In this document: positions 42,249-50,847 of the stretch, one piece after another
Layout of the letters: each line of letters starts with the position of its first letter
Position numbering within the stretch: position 1 is the stretch's first letter
DNA from: Thalassolituus sp006212115
GTDB taxonomy: Bacteria > Pseudomonadota > Gammaproteobacteria > Pseudomonadales > Oceanobacteraceae
Strand: one strand, 5' to 3'
DNA length: 64,000 nucleotides
Assembly: GCF_040372045.1 (NCBI RefSeq)
Contig: NZ_BAABWH010000001.1
Translations under genes and position numbers: made by a program
Notes under the pieces: generated by a model
Told to the model about the DNA's origin: nothing
What the model saw: only the letters and a program-made list of their open reading frames with translations
The model's database searches: none

Positions 42249-43082
42249 TTATTGGGAACGCTGATCGGCGTCCTTCTCTGCCGCTACTTCAGCTTTCTGC
42301 TCAGCAACCTTTTCTGCCTCGAGTCGCTCATGCAGACTGACGAAGGTTTCTTTCTCCAGCTCCGGAAGTGCATCCTCGCAGCTGTGATCACCCAGATTAC
42401 TGAGGGCGCGGCACATATTGTCGATCTTACGGTCGACGTGATGCATATGATCCATCAGATTGTGGATAGAACGGGCAATCGGGTCTGGCATGTCGTCTGT
42501 CATACCATAAGCGTCGAAGCCGATTTTGGCTGCCATCGCCTGGCGGCGGTTTTCTTCATCGGTAGTCGCTTTGCGGATAATCCGCCCCGGAATACCCACC
42601 ACAGTGACTGAATCCGGTACATCTTTTGTCACTACCGCGTTTGAACCAATGCGCGCATCCTGACCGACCGTTATTGGCCCCAGAACCTTAGCGCCGGCAC
42701 CGACGACAACACCATCATGCAAGGTCGGGTGGCGCTTTCCCTTATTCCAGCTCGTGCCCCCCAGTGTGACGCCATGATACAGGGTGACGTCATCACCGAT
42801 CTCTGCGGTCTCACCGATGACCACACCCATACCGTGATCGATGAAAAAGCGGTTTCCGATGGTGGCCCCCGGGTGAATCTCGATGCCCGTCATCCATCGA
42901 CTAAAAGTAGAGAGCAATCTCGCCAGCCACTTCAGCCCCATACGCCACAAACGGTTGGCGATCCGGTAATGGATGATCGCATGCACTCCGGGATAGGTCG
43001 TCAGAACCTCAAAGGTATTACGTGCTGCTGGGTCACGTTCAAAGACACACGCGATGTCGTCTCGCAGTTGACGGATACTCAA
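42249..43082 (-). CDS. cysE: Serine O-acetyltransferase
   Basis: First step of cysteine synthesis, making O-acetylserine. A helical N-terminal domain (residues 1-70, DPAARNTFEVLTTYPGVHAI) precedes the left-handed beta helix of hexapeptide repeats (GIEIHPGATIGNRFFIDHGMGVVIGETAEIG ... VVGIPGRII, split here for length). The 277-residue protein has a long charged C-terminal tail (VAEQKAEVAAEKDADQRSQ) and so lacks the C-terminal Ile with which E. coli CysE binds CysK. The start is a TTG at 43082 overlapping the trmJ stop (TTGA), with GGGGAG upstream. cysM is found 18 kb away. Confidence 0.94.
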   Translation of the reverse strand: MSIRQLRDDIACVFERDPAARNTFEVLTTYPGVHAIIHYRIANRLWRMGLKWLARLLSTFSRWMTGIEIHPGATIGNRFFIDHGMGVVIGETAEIGDDVTLYHGVTLGGTSWNKGKRHPTLHDGVVVGAGAKVLGPITVGQDARIGSNAVVTKDVPDSVTVVGIPGRIIRKATTDEENRRQAMAAKIGFDAYGMTDDMPDPIARSIHNLMDHMHHVDRKIDNMCRALSNLGDHSCEDALPELEKETFVSLHERLEAEKVAEQKAEVAAEKDADQRSQ

Positions 43083-43855
43083 TCCTGCTCCCCCTGCTTA
43101 TTATGGGCATTGTCGTTCGATGACGCAGTACGTTGAACCGCGGCCAGCATGCCTCGCAGGATATTTACCTCCATGCGATCAGGTGCAGCCCGTTGATACA
43201 AACGGCGCAAACGTGTCATCAGCTGCTTCGGAGTATTGGGGTCAAGGAAGCCAATCTCAACCAAAGTCTGCTCCATATGTTGCAACATACCGTTCAACTG
43301 CTCGTGAGTCGCCATCGGGTAATCCCAATCTACGCCCCAACGCTGCGTAGACTCATCAGTATCGGTCTGCGTTAGTGCCAGTCGCATTTCGTAGGCCATT
43401 ACCTGAATTGCCTGAGCAACATTCAATGACGAAAAAGTCTCATTGGTCGGGATGTGAACGTGTGCATTACATAAATGCAGCTCTTCGTTCGTCAGCCCCC
43501 GGCTCTCCCGCCCGAACACCAGAGCAATGTCGTTGTCCGCCACGGCTGCCTGAGCAACACGATCACCACATTGACGAGGTGTCATCAACGGCCAGGGCAC
43601 ACTGCGTGACCGGGCACTGGTCCCGACCACCAGCCCACAACCGGCAATGGCCTCTTCCAGAGTTGGGAAGATCTCAGCGTTGTGAAGGATATCGTCAGCC
43701 CGGGACGAGCGTTGAATGGCTTCTTCGTCGATACAGGCAATGGGATCAACCAATACCAGTCGACTCAACCCCATATTCTTCATCGCACGCGCTGCTGCGC
43801 CGATGTTCCCGGAATGCGTTGTGTTGACCATGACAACACGAAGTTTGTTCAGCAT
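43079..43855 (-). CDS. trmJ: tRNA (Cm32/Um32) 2'-O-methyltransferase TrmJ
   Basis: A 258-residue SPOUT (TrmH-type) methyltransferase of tRNA position 32. Conserved blocks are MVNTTHSGNIGAAARAMKNMGL (N terminus), VGTSARSRSVPWPLMTPR and ALVFGRESRGLTNEEL, with the knot segment IPTNETFSSLNVAQAIQ. A C-terminal helical extension fits dimeric TrmJ. The ATG at 43855 aligns with the family start; the 23 codons before it do not. It is divergent from suhB and coupled to cysE. Confidence 0.95.
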   Translation of the reverse strand: MLNKLRVVMVNTTHSGNIGAAARAMKNMGLSRLVLVDPIACIDEEAIQRSSRADDILHNAEIFPTLEEAIAGCGLVVGTSARSRSVPWPLMTPRQCGDRVAQAAVADNDIALVFGRESRGLTNEELHLCNAHVHIPTNETFSSLNVAQAIQVMAYEMRLALTQTDTDESTQRWGVDWDYPMATHEQLNGMLQHMEQTLVEIGFLDPNTPKQLMTRLRRLYQRAAPDRMEVNILRGMLAAVQRTASSNDNAHNKQGEQD

Positions 43856-44007
43856 AACTGACCGCAGATGAGCAAAATGTAAAGCCCGGCAGTGTAGCGC
43901 AAAAGAGGCTTCGCCAACCAGCACTACACTGCTATACTTCGCGGCCGATTTTCAAAGCGGGAGCACACTGCACCCGCTCATGTTCTTTAAAGCTACAGGA
44001 ATACCCT

Positions 44008-44778
44008 ATGCAACCCATGGTGAATCTGGCGCTGCGCGCTGCGCGCAACGCCGGTCAGGATCTGGTTCGTCGCCTTGACCGTTTCGATGCTGCTCAGAGT
44101 ACTGATCAGGAAAAAGCTAAATTTATTGCAGACTGCACCATTGGTCTCGAGAAGAGCATTATTTTCGAACTGAAAAAATCGTTACCAGACGACAACTACG
44201 AAGGCCGTGAAACGGGCCTGAATGCTGGCAAAGAAAGCCAGCCAACATGGCAGATCTGTGTAATCGATGATCTTGGCAACTTCCGGGTGGGTATTCCAGC
44301 TTTTGCCATCATCATTAACTGTCTGCACAACGGCCGCACTGAACACAGCGTTGTCCTCAACCCGATGAACGGTGACGAGTTCAGTACATCACGCGGTCGT
44401 GGCACTCAGTTGAATGGCCGCCGCATCCGTTGCGGCGGGGTGACTACCCTGACCGATTCCATCACAGCATTCACCCAACCAATGGGCCTGAGTGATAACG
44501 CCTCAGCGCAGCGCGCAAAGATCATGCGCCTGATGGAATCAAACTACGACGTTCGCTCAATTGGCTCTGGCGTCCTGACCATCGCCTATGTTGCAGCAGA
44601 TCGTTTTCAGGCTGCTCTGGTCTCTGACCTGGACGCCATTTCCTTGAACGCTGGTAATCTGCTCGCCTCTGAAGCCGGCTGTCTGCTGGCCGCTATTGAT
44701 GGCGCTCCGCGCGTTACCGCACCAGCCAACCTGGCCGTTGCGAATCCACGACTGCTGAAATCATTGCTCACCCTGTGA
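44008..44778 (+). CDS. suhB: SuhB homologue with degenerate active site
   Basis: A 256-residue inositol monophosphatase-fold protein in the normal suhB place, divergent from trmJ. The start MQPMVNLALRAARNAG and the stretches FSTSRGRGTQLNGRRIR and SIGSGVLTIAYVAADRF are SuhB-like. The catalytic metal ligands are not. The first Glu of the EE motif is Arg 67, the DPLDGTTNF motif is shortened to DDLGNF (87-92), and the Asp of the WD motif is Ser 212. The Asp of the VTxxD motif is also lost. Phosphatase activity is unlikely. E. coli SuhB has a separate role as a NusA-binding rRNA antitermination and ribosome assembly factor, which could explain why the gene is kept. AGGA lies seven bases before the ATG. 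Confidence 0.9.
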   Translation: MQPMVNLALRAARNAGQDLVRRLDRFDAAQSTDQEKAKFIADCTIGLEKSIIFELKKSLPDDNYEGRETGLNAGKESQPTWQICVIDDLGNFRVGIPAFAIIINCLHNGRTEHSVVLNPMNGDEFSTSRGRGTQLNGRRIRCGGVTTLTDSITAFTQPMGLSDNASAQRAKIMRLMESNYDVRSIGSGVLTIAYVAADRFQAALVSDLDAISLNAGNLLASEAGCLLAAIDGAPRVTAPANLAVANPRLLKSLLTL

Positions 44779-44792
44779 TTTCTGACAGGCAC

Positions 44793-44820
44793 AAAAAAAG
44801 CGGCTATCAGCCGCTTTTTT
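44793..44820. terminator. Bidirectional intrinsic terminator after suhB and the CSD gene
   Basis: GCGGCT / AGCCGC (44800-44805, 44809-44814) form a short strong stem extended by seven A before and six T after. It lies between two convergent genes and works on either strand. Confidence 0.88.
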
Positions 44821-44839
44821 ATTGCCACTACTAAAGCGA

Positions 44840-45331
44840 TCAGCGTATTGCTGATACGTCCTCAGCCTGCGGCCCTTTGTCACCACGTACTACTGTAAAC
44901 TTCACGCGCTGACCTTCACTCAAGGAGCGATGCCCCTGACCTCGGATAGAACGGAAGTGTACAAAAACGTCTTCGCCTTCATCCCAAGTGATAAAACCAA
45001 ACCCTTTCTTAACGTTGAACCATTTAACAACGCCACGTTCGCGACCATCTTCCACATCACTTTCGACGACGGTACCACTACTGCGCTGGCGACGGCGACG
45101 TGCAGGAACAAGCTCAGCCGATACAAAGCTGGCACAAAAACCCAACATACCGATAGCAACCAATGTCGCAGGCATACCCTCAGCTTTGAGAAGTAACGGA
45201 TACGACACCAGAGTGCCATCCGTGAACTGGAGACCTTCAACCATCACAGCCAACAGGCCGACTACTGAGAACGGCAGAACAATCGCCACAAAAATTGCTA
45301 CTGCAAACTTACGAAGCATTAACTTACCCAT
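44840..45331 (-). CDS. Membrane-anchored cold-shock-domain protein
   Basis: A 163-residue fusion. Two hydrophobic segments (about residues 8-32 and 54-74) are followed by a positive cluster (RRRRQR), which suggests both termini are cytosolic. A short acidic linker leads to a complete cold-shock domain (about 98-163) with VVKWFNVKKGFGFITW (RNP1), DVFVHF (RNP2) and KGPQAEDV. It would hold an RNA-binding domain at the inner membrane. The order is the reverse of the CSD-DUF1294 proteins, where the membrane part is C-terminal. A second ATG four codons in is an alternative start. Confidence 0.85.
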   Translation of the reverse strand: MGKLMLRKFAVAIFVAIVLPFSVVGLLAVMVEGLQFTDGTLVSYPLLLKAEGMPATLVAIGMLGFCASFVSAELVPARRRRQRSSGTVVESDVEDGRERGVVKWFNVKKGFGFITWDEGEDVFVHFRSIRGQGHRSLSEGQRVKFTVVRGDKGPQAEDVSAIR

Positions 45332-45481
45332 GTGTTATCCCAAATCACTCGTTGTTATTATGCGTGTCTTCTGCGGGTTGTCCGATATACGTAAATATTC
45401 CGCCAAAGACGCATGACAAGTGGGCTATGAAAGCCCAATTAACCAAAAAAATCAACACGATAGCCAATGGAGTCAAAAAAC

Positions 45482-45712
45482 ATGCTGAACAAAGAGCCCG
45501 ATACGGCCGAAAGAGTCACAGATCTGGAGAGCAGGATCGTGTTTCTGGAAGATACCATCGAGACACTGAACGGTGAATTAGCCGAGTTATCACGTGAATT
45601 CCGGCTGGCTAAACAAGCGCTGCAACACATGTACAAACGCATGGAGCATATGCAGTCAGGTGACAGCGGAATCGCCAATCCGGCCGACGAGCCACCGCCA
45701 CCCCATTATTGA
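45482..45712 (+). CDS. slyX: SlyX-family protein
   Basis: A 76-residue protein made mostly of a coiled coil (about residues 8-55: RVTDLESRIVFLEDTIETLN, then LSREFRLAKQALQHMYKRM) and ending in the typical Pro-rich tail EPPPPHY. Function is unknown. The ATG at 45482 was chosen since GGAG lies nine bases upstream; an ATG five codons earlier overlaps that site. It is divergent from the membrane CSD gene. Confidence 0.92.
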   Translation: MLNKEPDTAERVTDLESRIVFLEDTIETLNGELAELSREFRLAKQALQHMYKRMEHMQSGDSGIANPADEPPPPHY

Positions 45713-45845
45713 CCTGAAAATGATTGTCAGTCACCACAGTAATTGTCACACGGATAACATATAATCGCGCCCGCAAGGTGTCTCTAAAGCTACATGCGTG
45801 CATTAATCAGAGATGCCTCAGTGTTTCTTATTTATAGGTATATTC

Positions 45846-48296
45846 ATGAGTGTCATTAATAAGCTCCGGGCCAAAGTAAATCAGTGGCAACAAAAGCTGC
45901 TATATAAAGTGGTAAAGACAAAGATCATCGGAGCAGATACGGCGCAGATGCAGATAGATGAGAGCAAGCCGGTGATCTACGCCATGCTCTACCCTTCCTA
46001 CGCCGAACAGATTGTCATCAATAAAGAAGTCAGCAAACTTGGCTGGCAAAGTCCCTTCCAGCAGCGATTAAACGGGACTCTGTCCGGCAGCCCTTATTTC
46101 GGTATATATCGCCGCCCTAGCAACCCGTTCAGAAAAGACGGCCTGGCCACTATTCCGCGTCACCTGAGAAAACAGGCTGAATGGATGCTTGCAGACGATG
46201 AGCGGGACATTCAGGTATTACCCGTGCGAGTAATGTGGGGACGCTCTCCGGAGCGTGAACGATCCTTTCTGCGTATCTGGCTACAAAATGGTGGCACACT
46301 CGGTGGCCGCCTGATGACCATGTTTGCCATTCTCTTCAACGGCAGAAACACTTTCGTTCACTTCTCCGAGCCGCTCTCTCTACGGGAACTGGCAGGAAAA
46401 GAAACGTCATCAGAATTAGTCGCGCGCAAACTGGCTCGCGTACTTCGTGTGCACAACCGCAAAGTGACACGCTCGGTTCTGGGGCCTGATTTATCGCATC
46501 GACGCACACTGGTTCATCAGATCCCGAATCGTCCGATGGTGCGCACAGCGATTGAAAAAGAAATGGCCGAAAATGGCCTGAAGCGCGACAAACTGAGAAA
46601 ACGTGCAAAGAAATACGCTGACGAAATCGCCTCCAACATCTCCTATACCAATGTGCGGTTTCTCGACATTCTCCTGACCTGGGTATGGAACAAGATTTAC
46701 AACGGTACCGCCGTCCATAATATCGATCAGGTAAAAGAAATCAGTAAGGACAACACCATCGTGTATGTGCCTTGCCACCGAAGCCACATCGATTATTTGC
46801 TGCTTTCTTATGTGCTTTATCACCAAGGGCTTCAGCTACCACAGATTGCTGCCGGCATTAACCTGAATATGCCCGTCGTTGGATCAATTCTACGTCGAGG
46901 CGGTGCCTTCTTTATGCGCCGTACATTCCGTGGCAACCCACTTTACGCCGCTGTATTTGATGAATATTTGCACTCCGTCTTTACCCACGGCTACTCCTCT
47001 GAATACTTCGTTGAGGGCGGTCGTTCGCGAACTGGTCGTACGTTGAGCCCTAAAGCCGGTATGCTCGCGATGACAGTGCGTTCCTACCTGCGTGATTCAC
47101 GTAAGCCACTTACTTTTGTGCCCGTCTACACCGGTTACGAAAAAGTATTTGAAGAAAAGAGCTACCTTGGCGAACTTCGTGGCAAAGCGAAAAAGAAAGA
47201 GAGCCTGCTGGACGTTCTGGGTACGCTCCGCTCCTTCAAGAAATCATTTGGTAAGGTCAACGTGACGTTCGGTGAACCCGTACACCTGACGCCGTATCTG
47301 GACGAGCGCCACCCCGGGTGGAGTGAGCAGGATTACGAAGACTGCAATTATCGCCCTGACTGGGCACCGGAACTGGTTGATGAGTTAGCCAATACCGTTG
47401 TCACAGAAATCAATCGCGCCGCCTCTGTTAATCCGATCAACCTGATTGCACTGGCCATTCTGGCCTCACCGCGCCAGGCCCTTGATGAGAAACAACTTAT
47501 TCGTCAGATGGAAGCCTATCGCGACTTACTTGCCATGGTGCCTTACTCTGACATGACGGTTCTGCCTGAAGGGCACGGTAAAGAATGGCTCGCGCACGCT
47601 GAAGAACTGGATTCGGTGTCACGCAGCAAGCACGACATGGGTGACTTAATCCAAACCAATGAGCGCCAGGCAGTTACCCTGACCTACTATCGCAACAATA
47701 TCCTTCATATTATTGCTCTGCCTTCATTGATTGCTTGCCTGCTTCTGAATAACCGTCGCTGTTCACTTGAAGAAATCCAGGAAAGCTGCAAGGCACTGTA
47801 TCCTTTCTTACAGGCCGAACTCTTTTTGCATTGGTCGCAGGATACTCTGAACACCGCAGTACAAAACTGGCTCAGTGTTCTGGAGCAGCGCGGTTACGTC
47901 GAACTGGAGGATGATCACTATCATTGCTGCACAGACGGCGACAACCTGCCAATGTTGCAAAGCCTTGCTGATCCAATTTCACAAACCCTGCAGCGCTACT
48001 TCCTCGCCGTATCGCGATTAAAGCACCAAGGCAGTGGGAATTTGACAGCTCAGCAACTAGAAGAGCAATCCACCCTACTCGCTCAACGTCTCAGTTTACT
48101 GTACGGAATTAACGCACCGGAGTTTTTCGATAAGGCGCTGTTCAGAGCTCTAATCCGGAAATTGATTGAGACAGGCATGATCAGCTGTGGAAAGGACGAC
48201 ACCTTATCGTTTGATGACGACCTGAATCCTCTGACCGCCATCCTTGAAAGTCTACTCGACGCCAATCTACGCCAGACAATTCTGAGCAGTCTGTAA
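45846..48296 (+). CDS. plsB: Glycerol-3-phosphate 1-O-acyltransferase PlsB
   Basis: Inner-membrane enzyme for the first acylation step of phospholipid synthesis; 816 residues, close to E. coli PlsB (807). Acyltransferase motifs are CHRSHIDYLLLSY (HX4D, about residue 310), GAFFMRRTFRGNPLY, YFVEGGRSRTGRTL and FVPVYTGYEKVFEE. The remaining N- and C-terminal regions are PlsB-specific. The start MSVINKLRAK at 45846 was preferred to an ATG 11 codons upstream. Confidence 0.96.
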   Translation: MSVINKLRAKVNQWQQKLLYKVVKTKIIGADTAQMQIDESKPVIYAMLYPSYAEQIVINKEVSKLGWQSPFQQRLNGTLSGSPYFGIYRRPSNPFRKDGLATIPRHLRKQAEWMLADDERDIQVLPVRVMWGRSPERERSFLRIWLQNGGTLGGRLMTMFAILFNGRNTFVHFSEPLSLRELAGKETSSELVARKLARVLRVHNRKVTRSVLGPDLSHRRTLVHQIPNRPMVRTAIEKEMAENGLKRDKLRKRAKKYADEIASNISYTNVRFLDILLTWVWNKIYNGTAVHNIDQVKEISKDNTIVYVPCHRSHIDYLLLSYVLYHQGLQLPQIAAGINLNMPVVGSILRRGGAFFMRRTFRGNPLYAAVFDEYLHSVFTHGYSSEYFVEGGRSRTGRTLSPKAGMLAMTVRSYLRDSRKPLTFVPVYTGYEKVFEEKSYLGELRGKAKKKESLLDVLGTLRSFKKSFGKVNVTFGEPVHLTPYLDERHPGWSEQDYEDCNYRPDWAPELVDELANTVVTEINRAASVNPINLIALAILASPRQALDEKQLIRQMEAYRDLLAMVPYSDMTVLPEGHGKEWLAHAEELDSVSRSKHDMGDLIQTNERQAVTLTYYRNNILHIIALPSLIACLLLNNRRCSLEEIQESCKALYPFLQAELFLHWSQDTLNTAVQNWLSVLEQRGYVELEDDHYHCCTDGDNLPMLQSLADPISQTLQRYFLAVSRLKHQGSGNLTAQQLEEQSTLLAQRLSLLYGINAPEFFDKALFRALIRKLIETGMISCGKDDTLSFDDDLNPLTAILESLLDANLRQTILSSL

Positions 48297-48306
48297 TGGG
48301 ACCCCT

Positions 48307-48329
48307 CTGAGGGCGTGTGACGCCCTCAG
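48307..48329 (+). terminator. Hairpin after plsB, probable terminator
   Basis: CTGAGGGCG / CGCCCTCAG (48307-48315, 48321-48329) form a perfect nine-base stem with loop TGTGA, ten bases after the stop. No T-run follows; a short tandem repeat begins instead. Confidence 0.55.
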
Positions 48330-48330
48330 G

Positions 48331-48366
48331 CACTTATGCACTTATACACTTATGCACTGGCACTTA
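48331..48366. repeat. Short tandem repeat, 8-base unit
   Basis: Three units of CACTTATG (the second CACTTATA) at 48331-48354 are followed by a partial CACTGG and a further CACTTA. It lies in the 81-base gap between the convergent plsB and rsmJ genes. Confidence 0.7.
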
Positions 48367-48377
48367 GGCCCCGGAGA

Positions 48378-49148
48378 TCAGGGCGCTTCAACTTTCGCCA
48401 GCGCGTAAACATCGAAGCGGTTGGACTTACCAGTAATACTGTAAGACGGCGCTCGCCCAGCCATCACCGGCGCTTTTCTTGCCCGCTTCACAACGACACG
48501 GCATCTCGCTGCATGCAAAGCCGGCTCAAGTAGCTGATCTGCGTCCTCGTCCTGGCCAACCAGACTACGGAACGCCTGCATGTCTTTTTTAACAGCGGCT
48601 TTTTGCTTAACATCGTGCTCAAACATAGGGTCCAGATAGATGACATCCAAATTGTCGCCCGGCTGATTCGCGAGCCACTCGTGCGCCACGGTATGTTTCA
48701 ACTCGATACGACCAACAAGGTCGGCCACTTCGATATCGTCACGTCCACGCCTAAGTCCGTCTTCAAGCAAAGCCGCTACGACTGGCTGTCTCTCAAGTGC
48801 AGTAACGTCGCAACCCAGCGTTGCCAGAACAAAAGCATCCCGCCCCAACCCTGCTGTCGCATCAACGACACCAGGACTATAACTGCCGCCGAGGCCGATA
48901 GCTTTAGCAATATCCTGACCCTTTCCACCACCAAACTTACGACGATGTGCAACAGCACCACGACAGAAATCAACACACACTCTGGCCTTGGGGTCAGTCG
49001 CACGTAAAATGCCTAAAGACTCACCATCAAAGTGCAGGACATAATCATCGGTATCCGGCAGCGATGCCTGAATAATCTCCAGGCCATAGCGCTGCGCCAG
49101 CTCCTCGAGAGCTGATGTCGCCGGTATATCGGTATAAAGATTCGTCAT
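48378..49148 (-). CDS. rsmJ: 16S rRNA m2G1516 methyltransferase RsmJ
   Basis: A 256-residue class I methyltransferase. The SAM motif is GVVDATAGLGRDAFVLATLG (about residues 91-110), and the catalytic motif is VIYLDPMFEH. Other RsmJ phrases are VDFCRGAVAHRRKFGGGKGQ. It acts on G1516 of 16S rRNA in known members. The ATG at 49148 lies two bases after the uppP stop; a TTG two codons earlier overlaps that stop. No clear ribosome site, so translation is probably coupled to uppP. Confidence 0.93.
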   Translation of the reverse strand: MTNLYTDIPATSALEELAQRYGLEIIQASLPDTDDYVLHFDGESLGILRATDPKARVCVDFCRGAVAHRRKFGGGKGQDIAKAIGLGGSYSPGVVDATAGLGRDAFVLATLGCDVTALERQPVVAALLEDGLRRGRDDIEVADLVGRIELKHTVAHEWLANQPGDNLDVIYLDPMFEHDVKQKAAVKKDMQAFRSLVGQDEDADQLLEPALHAARCRVVVKRARKAPVMAGRAPSYSITGKSNRFDVYALAKVEAP

Positions 49149-49150
49149 AC

Positions 49151-49948
49151 TCAAACAAAGAAGAGCAGCAGAATCGCGCCCAACACAAGGCGGTAAACCA
49201 CAAACGGCATCATGCCAATGCGATTAATAAAGGCCAGGAAATAGTAAATACAGATCCATGCGCTAACGGCAGAAATAAGCACCCCTAAAACCAGCGCCTG
49301 CCAGTCTACCGGCGTTACCTGCTCCACCAACTCCACGGTTTTCAGACCGCCAGCAGCCAGAATTAAAGGGATCGATAAGAGGAAAGAAAACTTCGCTGCG
49401 TCCACCCGTTGCATACCAAGAAGTAGCGCAGCAGTAATCGTAATGCCGGAGCGCGATGTTCCCGGAATCAAAGCAAACATCTGTGCGAAACCAATAATCA
49501 GCGCCATGAATAACGTCATTTCCGCCAGTCCCGCAGCACCGTGACGAAGACGATCAGAAATACCGAGTAATACACCAAACCCAATGGTAGTCGCGGCAAT
49601 AACAGCGGTTGAACGCAAATTCGATTCAATCCAGTCATCAAACAGAAGTCCAGCCATCCCCGCTGGAATCGTTGCCAGGGCGACATACCAGGCAAGCCGT
49701 CCATCCGCATTAGGATGACGCGTAAATCCGGTTGTTAGCCAACCTTGGATCAAGGCTACGATGTCCTTACGAAAATAAATCATCACAGCAGCAAGCGTAC
49801 CGACGTGAACGGCCACATCAAAGGCGAGACCCTGATCCTCCCAGCCAAACATCCTGGACGGCAGAATCAAATGAGCAGAACTACTGATTGGTAAAAATTC
49901 CGTGAGCCCCTGCAGAACAGCAAGAACGATTATTTCCATCAAATCCAC
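49151..49948 (-). CDS. uppP: Undecaprenyl-diphosphate phosphatase UppP/BacA
   Basis: A 265-residue inner-membrane enzyme that recycles undecaprenyl pyrophosphate for wall and glycan synthesis and affects bacitracin resistance. The two inverted-repeat motifs are GLTEFLPISSSAHLIL (about residues 14-29) and ALIPGTSRSGITITAAL (about 161-177). The GTG at 49948 (MDLMEIIVLAVLQG) is preferred over an ATG three codons later because GGAAGG stands five bases upstream of it. Confidence 0.95.
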   Translation of the reverse strand: MDLMEIIVLAVLQGLTEFLPISSSAHLILPSRMFGWEDQGLAFDVAVHVGTLAAVMIYFRKDIVALIQGWLTTGFTRHPNADGRLAWYVALATIPAGMAGLLFDDWIESNLRSTAVIAATTIGFGVLLGISDRLRHGAAGLAEMTLFMALIIGFAQMFALIPGTSRSGITITAALLLGMQRVDAAKFSFLLSIPLILAAGGLKTVELVEQVTPVDWQALVLGVLISAVSAWICIYYFLAFINRIGMMPFVVYRLVLGAILLLFFV

Positions 49949-50024
49949 GATGGCCTTCCTTTACTTAGGGCCTGCAAACACTACATTAAGCAGGCCAGTT
50001 GTTGAGTATAAATACTTAAGCAGC

Positions 50025-50729
50025 CTAACGAGCGCTCGGGCGTTTTAAAAGACTGGGCTGCTCGTCGAGCTTCTTCCACGCAACCGAGTTACGAAGATAC
50101 ACCGGGCTGTGCTGGTCCGCAGCGCCAAATTGCCCCTGCTTCCAGGCATCACGTGCCAATGACGCCATAACCCGTGCTTCGGGCTGCAGAGATGCCAGCG
50201 CCTGATTGCAGTCAGAAAAGGCTTCAAGAGCAAGACCGTTTCCGGCAACCTGACCAGAACATTCAGCCATTGCGGCAAGACACAACTCCGGCGAACCAAC
50301 TACTTCTTCACCAATCAGAGTCAGCCCGCTGTCCTCTACTTGGAAACGTCCCCAGAAGACTTCACCCATGTGAGCGTCCATCAATGCGAACACCTCCTTC
50401 ACAGAGGAATCATTCTGAGCGGCCGCAAGCGCAACCGTCGCCAGTGACGAAACGCCACACACTGGCACATCCAATCCAAGCGATAGTCCTTGAGCAACCG
50501 ATACGGCAATCCGGATACCCGTAAAAGAGCCCGGACCTCGGCCGAATGCAATACCGTCAAGGTCTCCCTTGGCGATACCGGCCTGAGCAACGATGTCGTC
50601 AATCATAGGCAGTAGGCGCTGTGCATGGCGACGAGGTTGATCCTCTGTCGACCAGAGCAATTCGTCATTTCTCTCCAGAGCAACGGAGCAGAGTGAAGAA
50701 GAAGCATCGATGGTAAGTAAAGTTGCCAT
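50025..50729 (-). CDS. tsaB: tRNA threonylcarbamoyladenosine biosynthesis protein TsaB
   Basis: A 234-residue ASKHA-fold partner of TsaD and TsaE in making t6A37 in tRNA. N-terminal LLTIDASSSLCSVAL and the signature GRGPGSFTGIRIAVSVAQGL (about residues 63-82) are typical, with the C-terminal PVYLRNSVAWKK. It sits 76 bases upstream of uppP on the same strand. Confidence 0.94.
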   Translation of the reverse strand: MATLLTIDASSSLCSVALERNDELLWSTEDQPRRHAQRLLPMIDDIVAQAGIAKGDLDGIAFGRGPGSFTGIRIAVSVAQGLSLGLDVPVCGVSSLATVALAAAQNDSSVKEVFALMDAHMGEVFWGRFQVEDSGLTLIGEEVVGSPELCLAAMAECSGQVAGNGLALEAFSDCNQALASLQPEARVMASLARDAWKQGQFGAADQHSPVYLRNSVAWKKLDEQPSLLKRPSAR

Positions 50730-50804
50730 AATGAAACCGCAGATCAGATTTGCGCGTGATTATAGCAGCATCGCAGAGCCGCTCGAAGTCGAGCGTGCAG
50801 ACAT

Positions 50805-50832
50805 AAAAAAACCCGGCATAGGCCGGGTTTTC
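50805..50832 (-). terminator. Rho-independent terminator after the AlgP-like gene
   Basis: On the minus strand AAAACCCGGC / GCCGGGTTTT (50822-50831, 50808-50817) with loop CTAT is followed by a run of seven T (50811-50805). It lies 16 bases after the stop. Confidence 0.9.
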
Positions 50833-50847
50833 TTGAAGGACGTCAGA

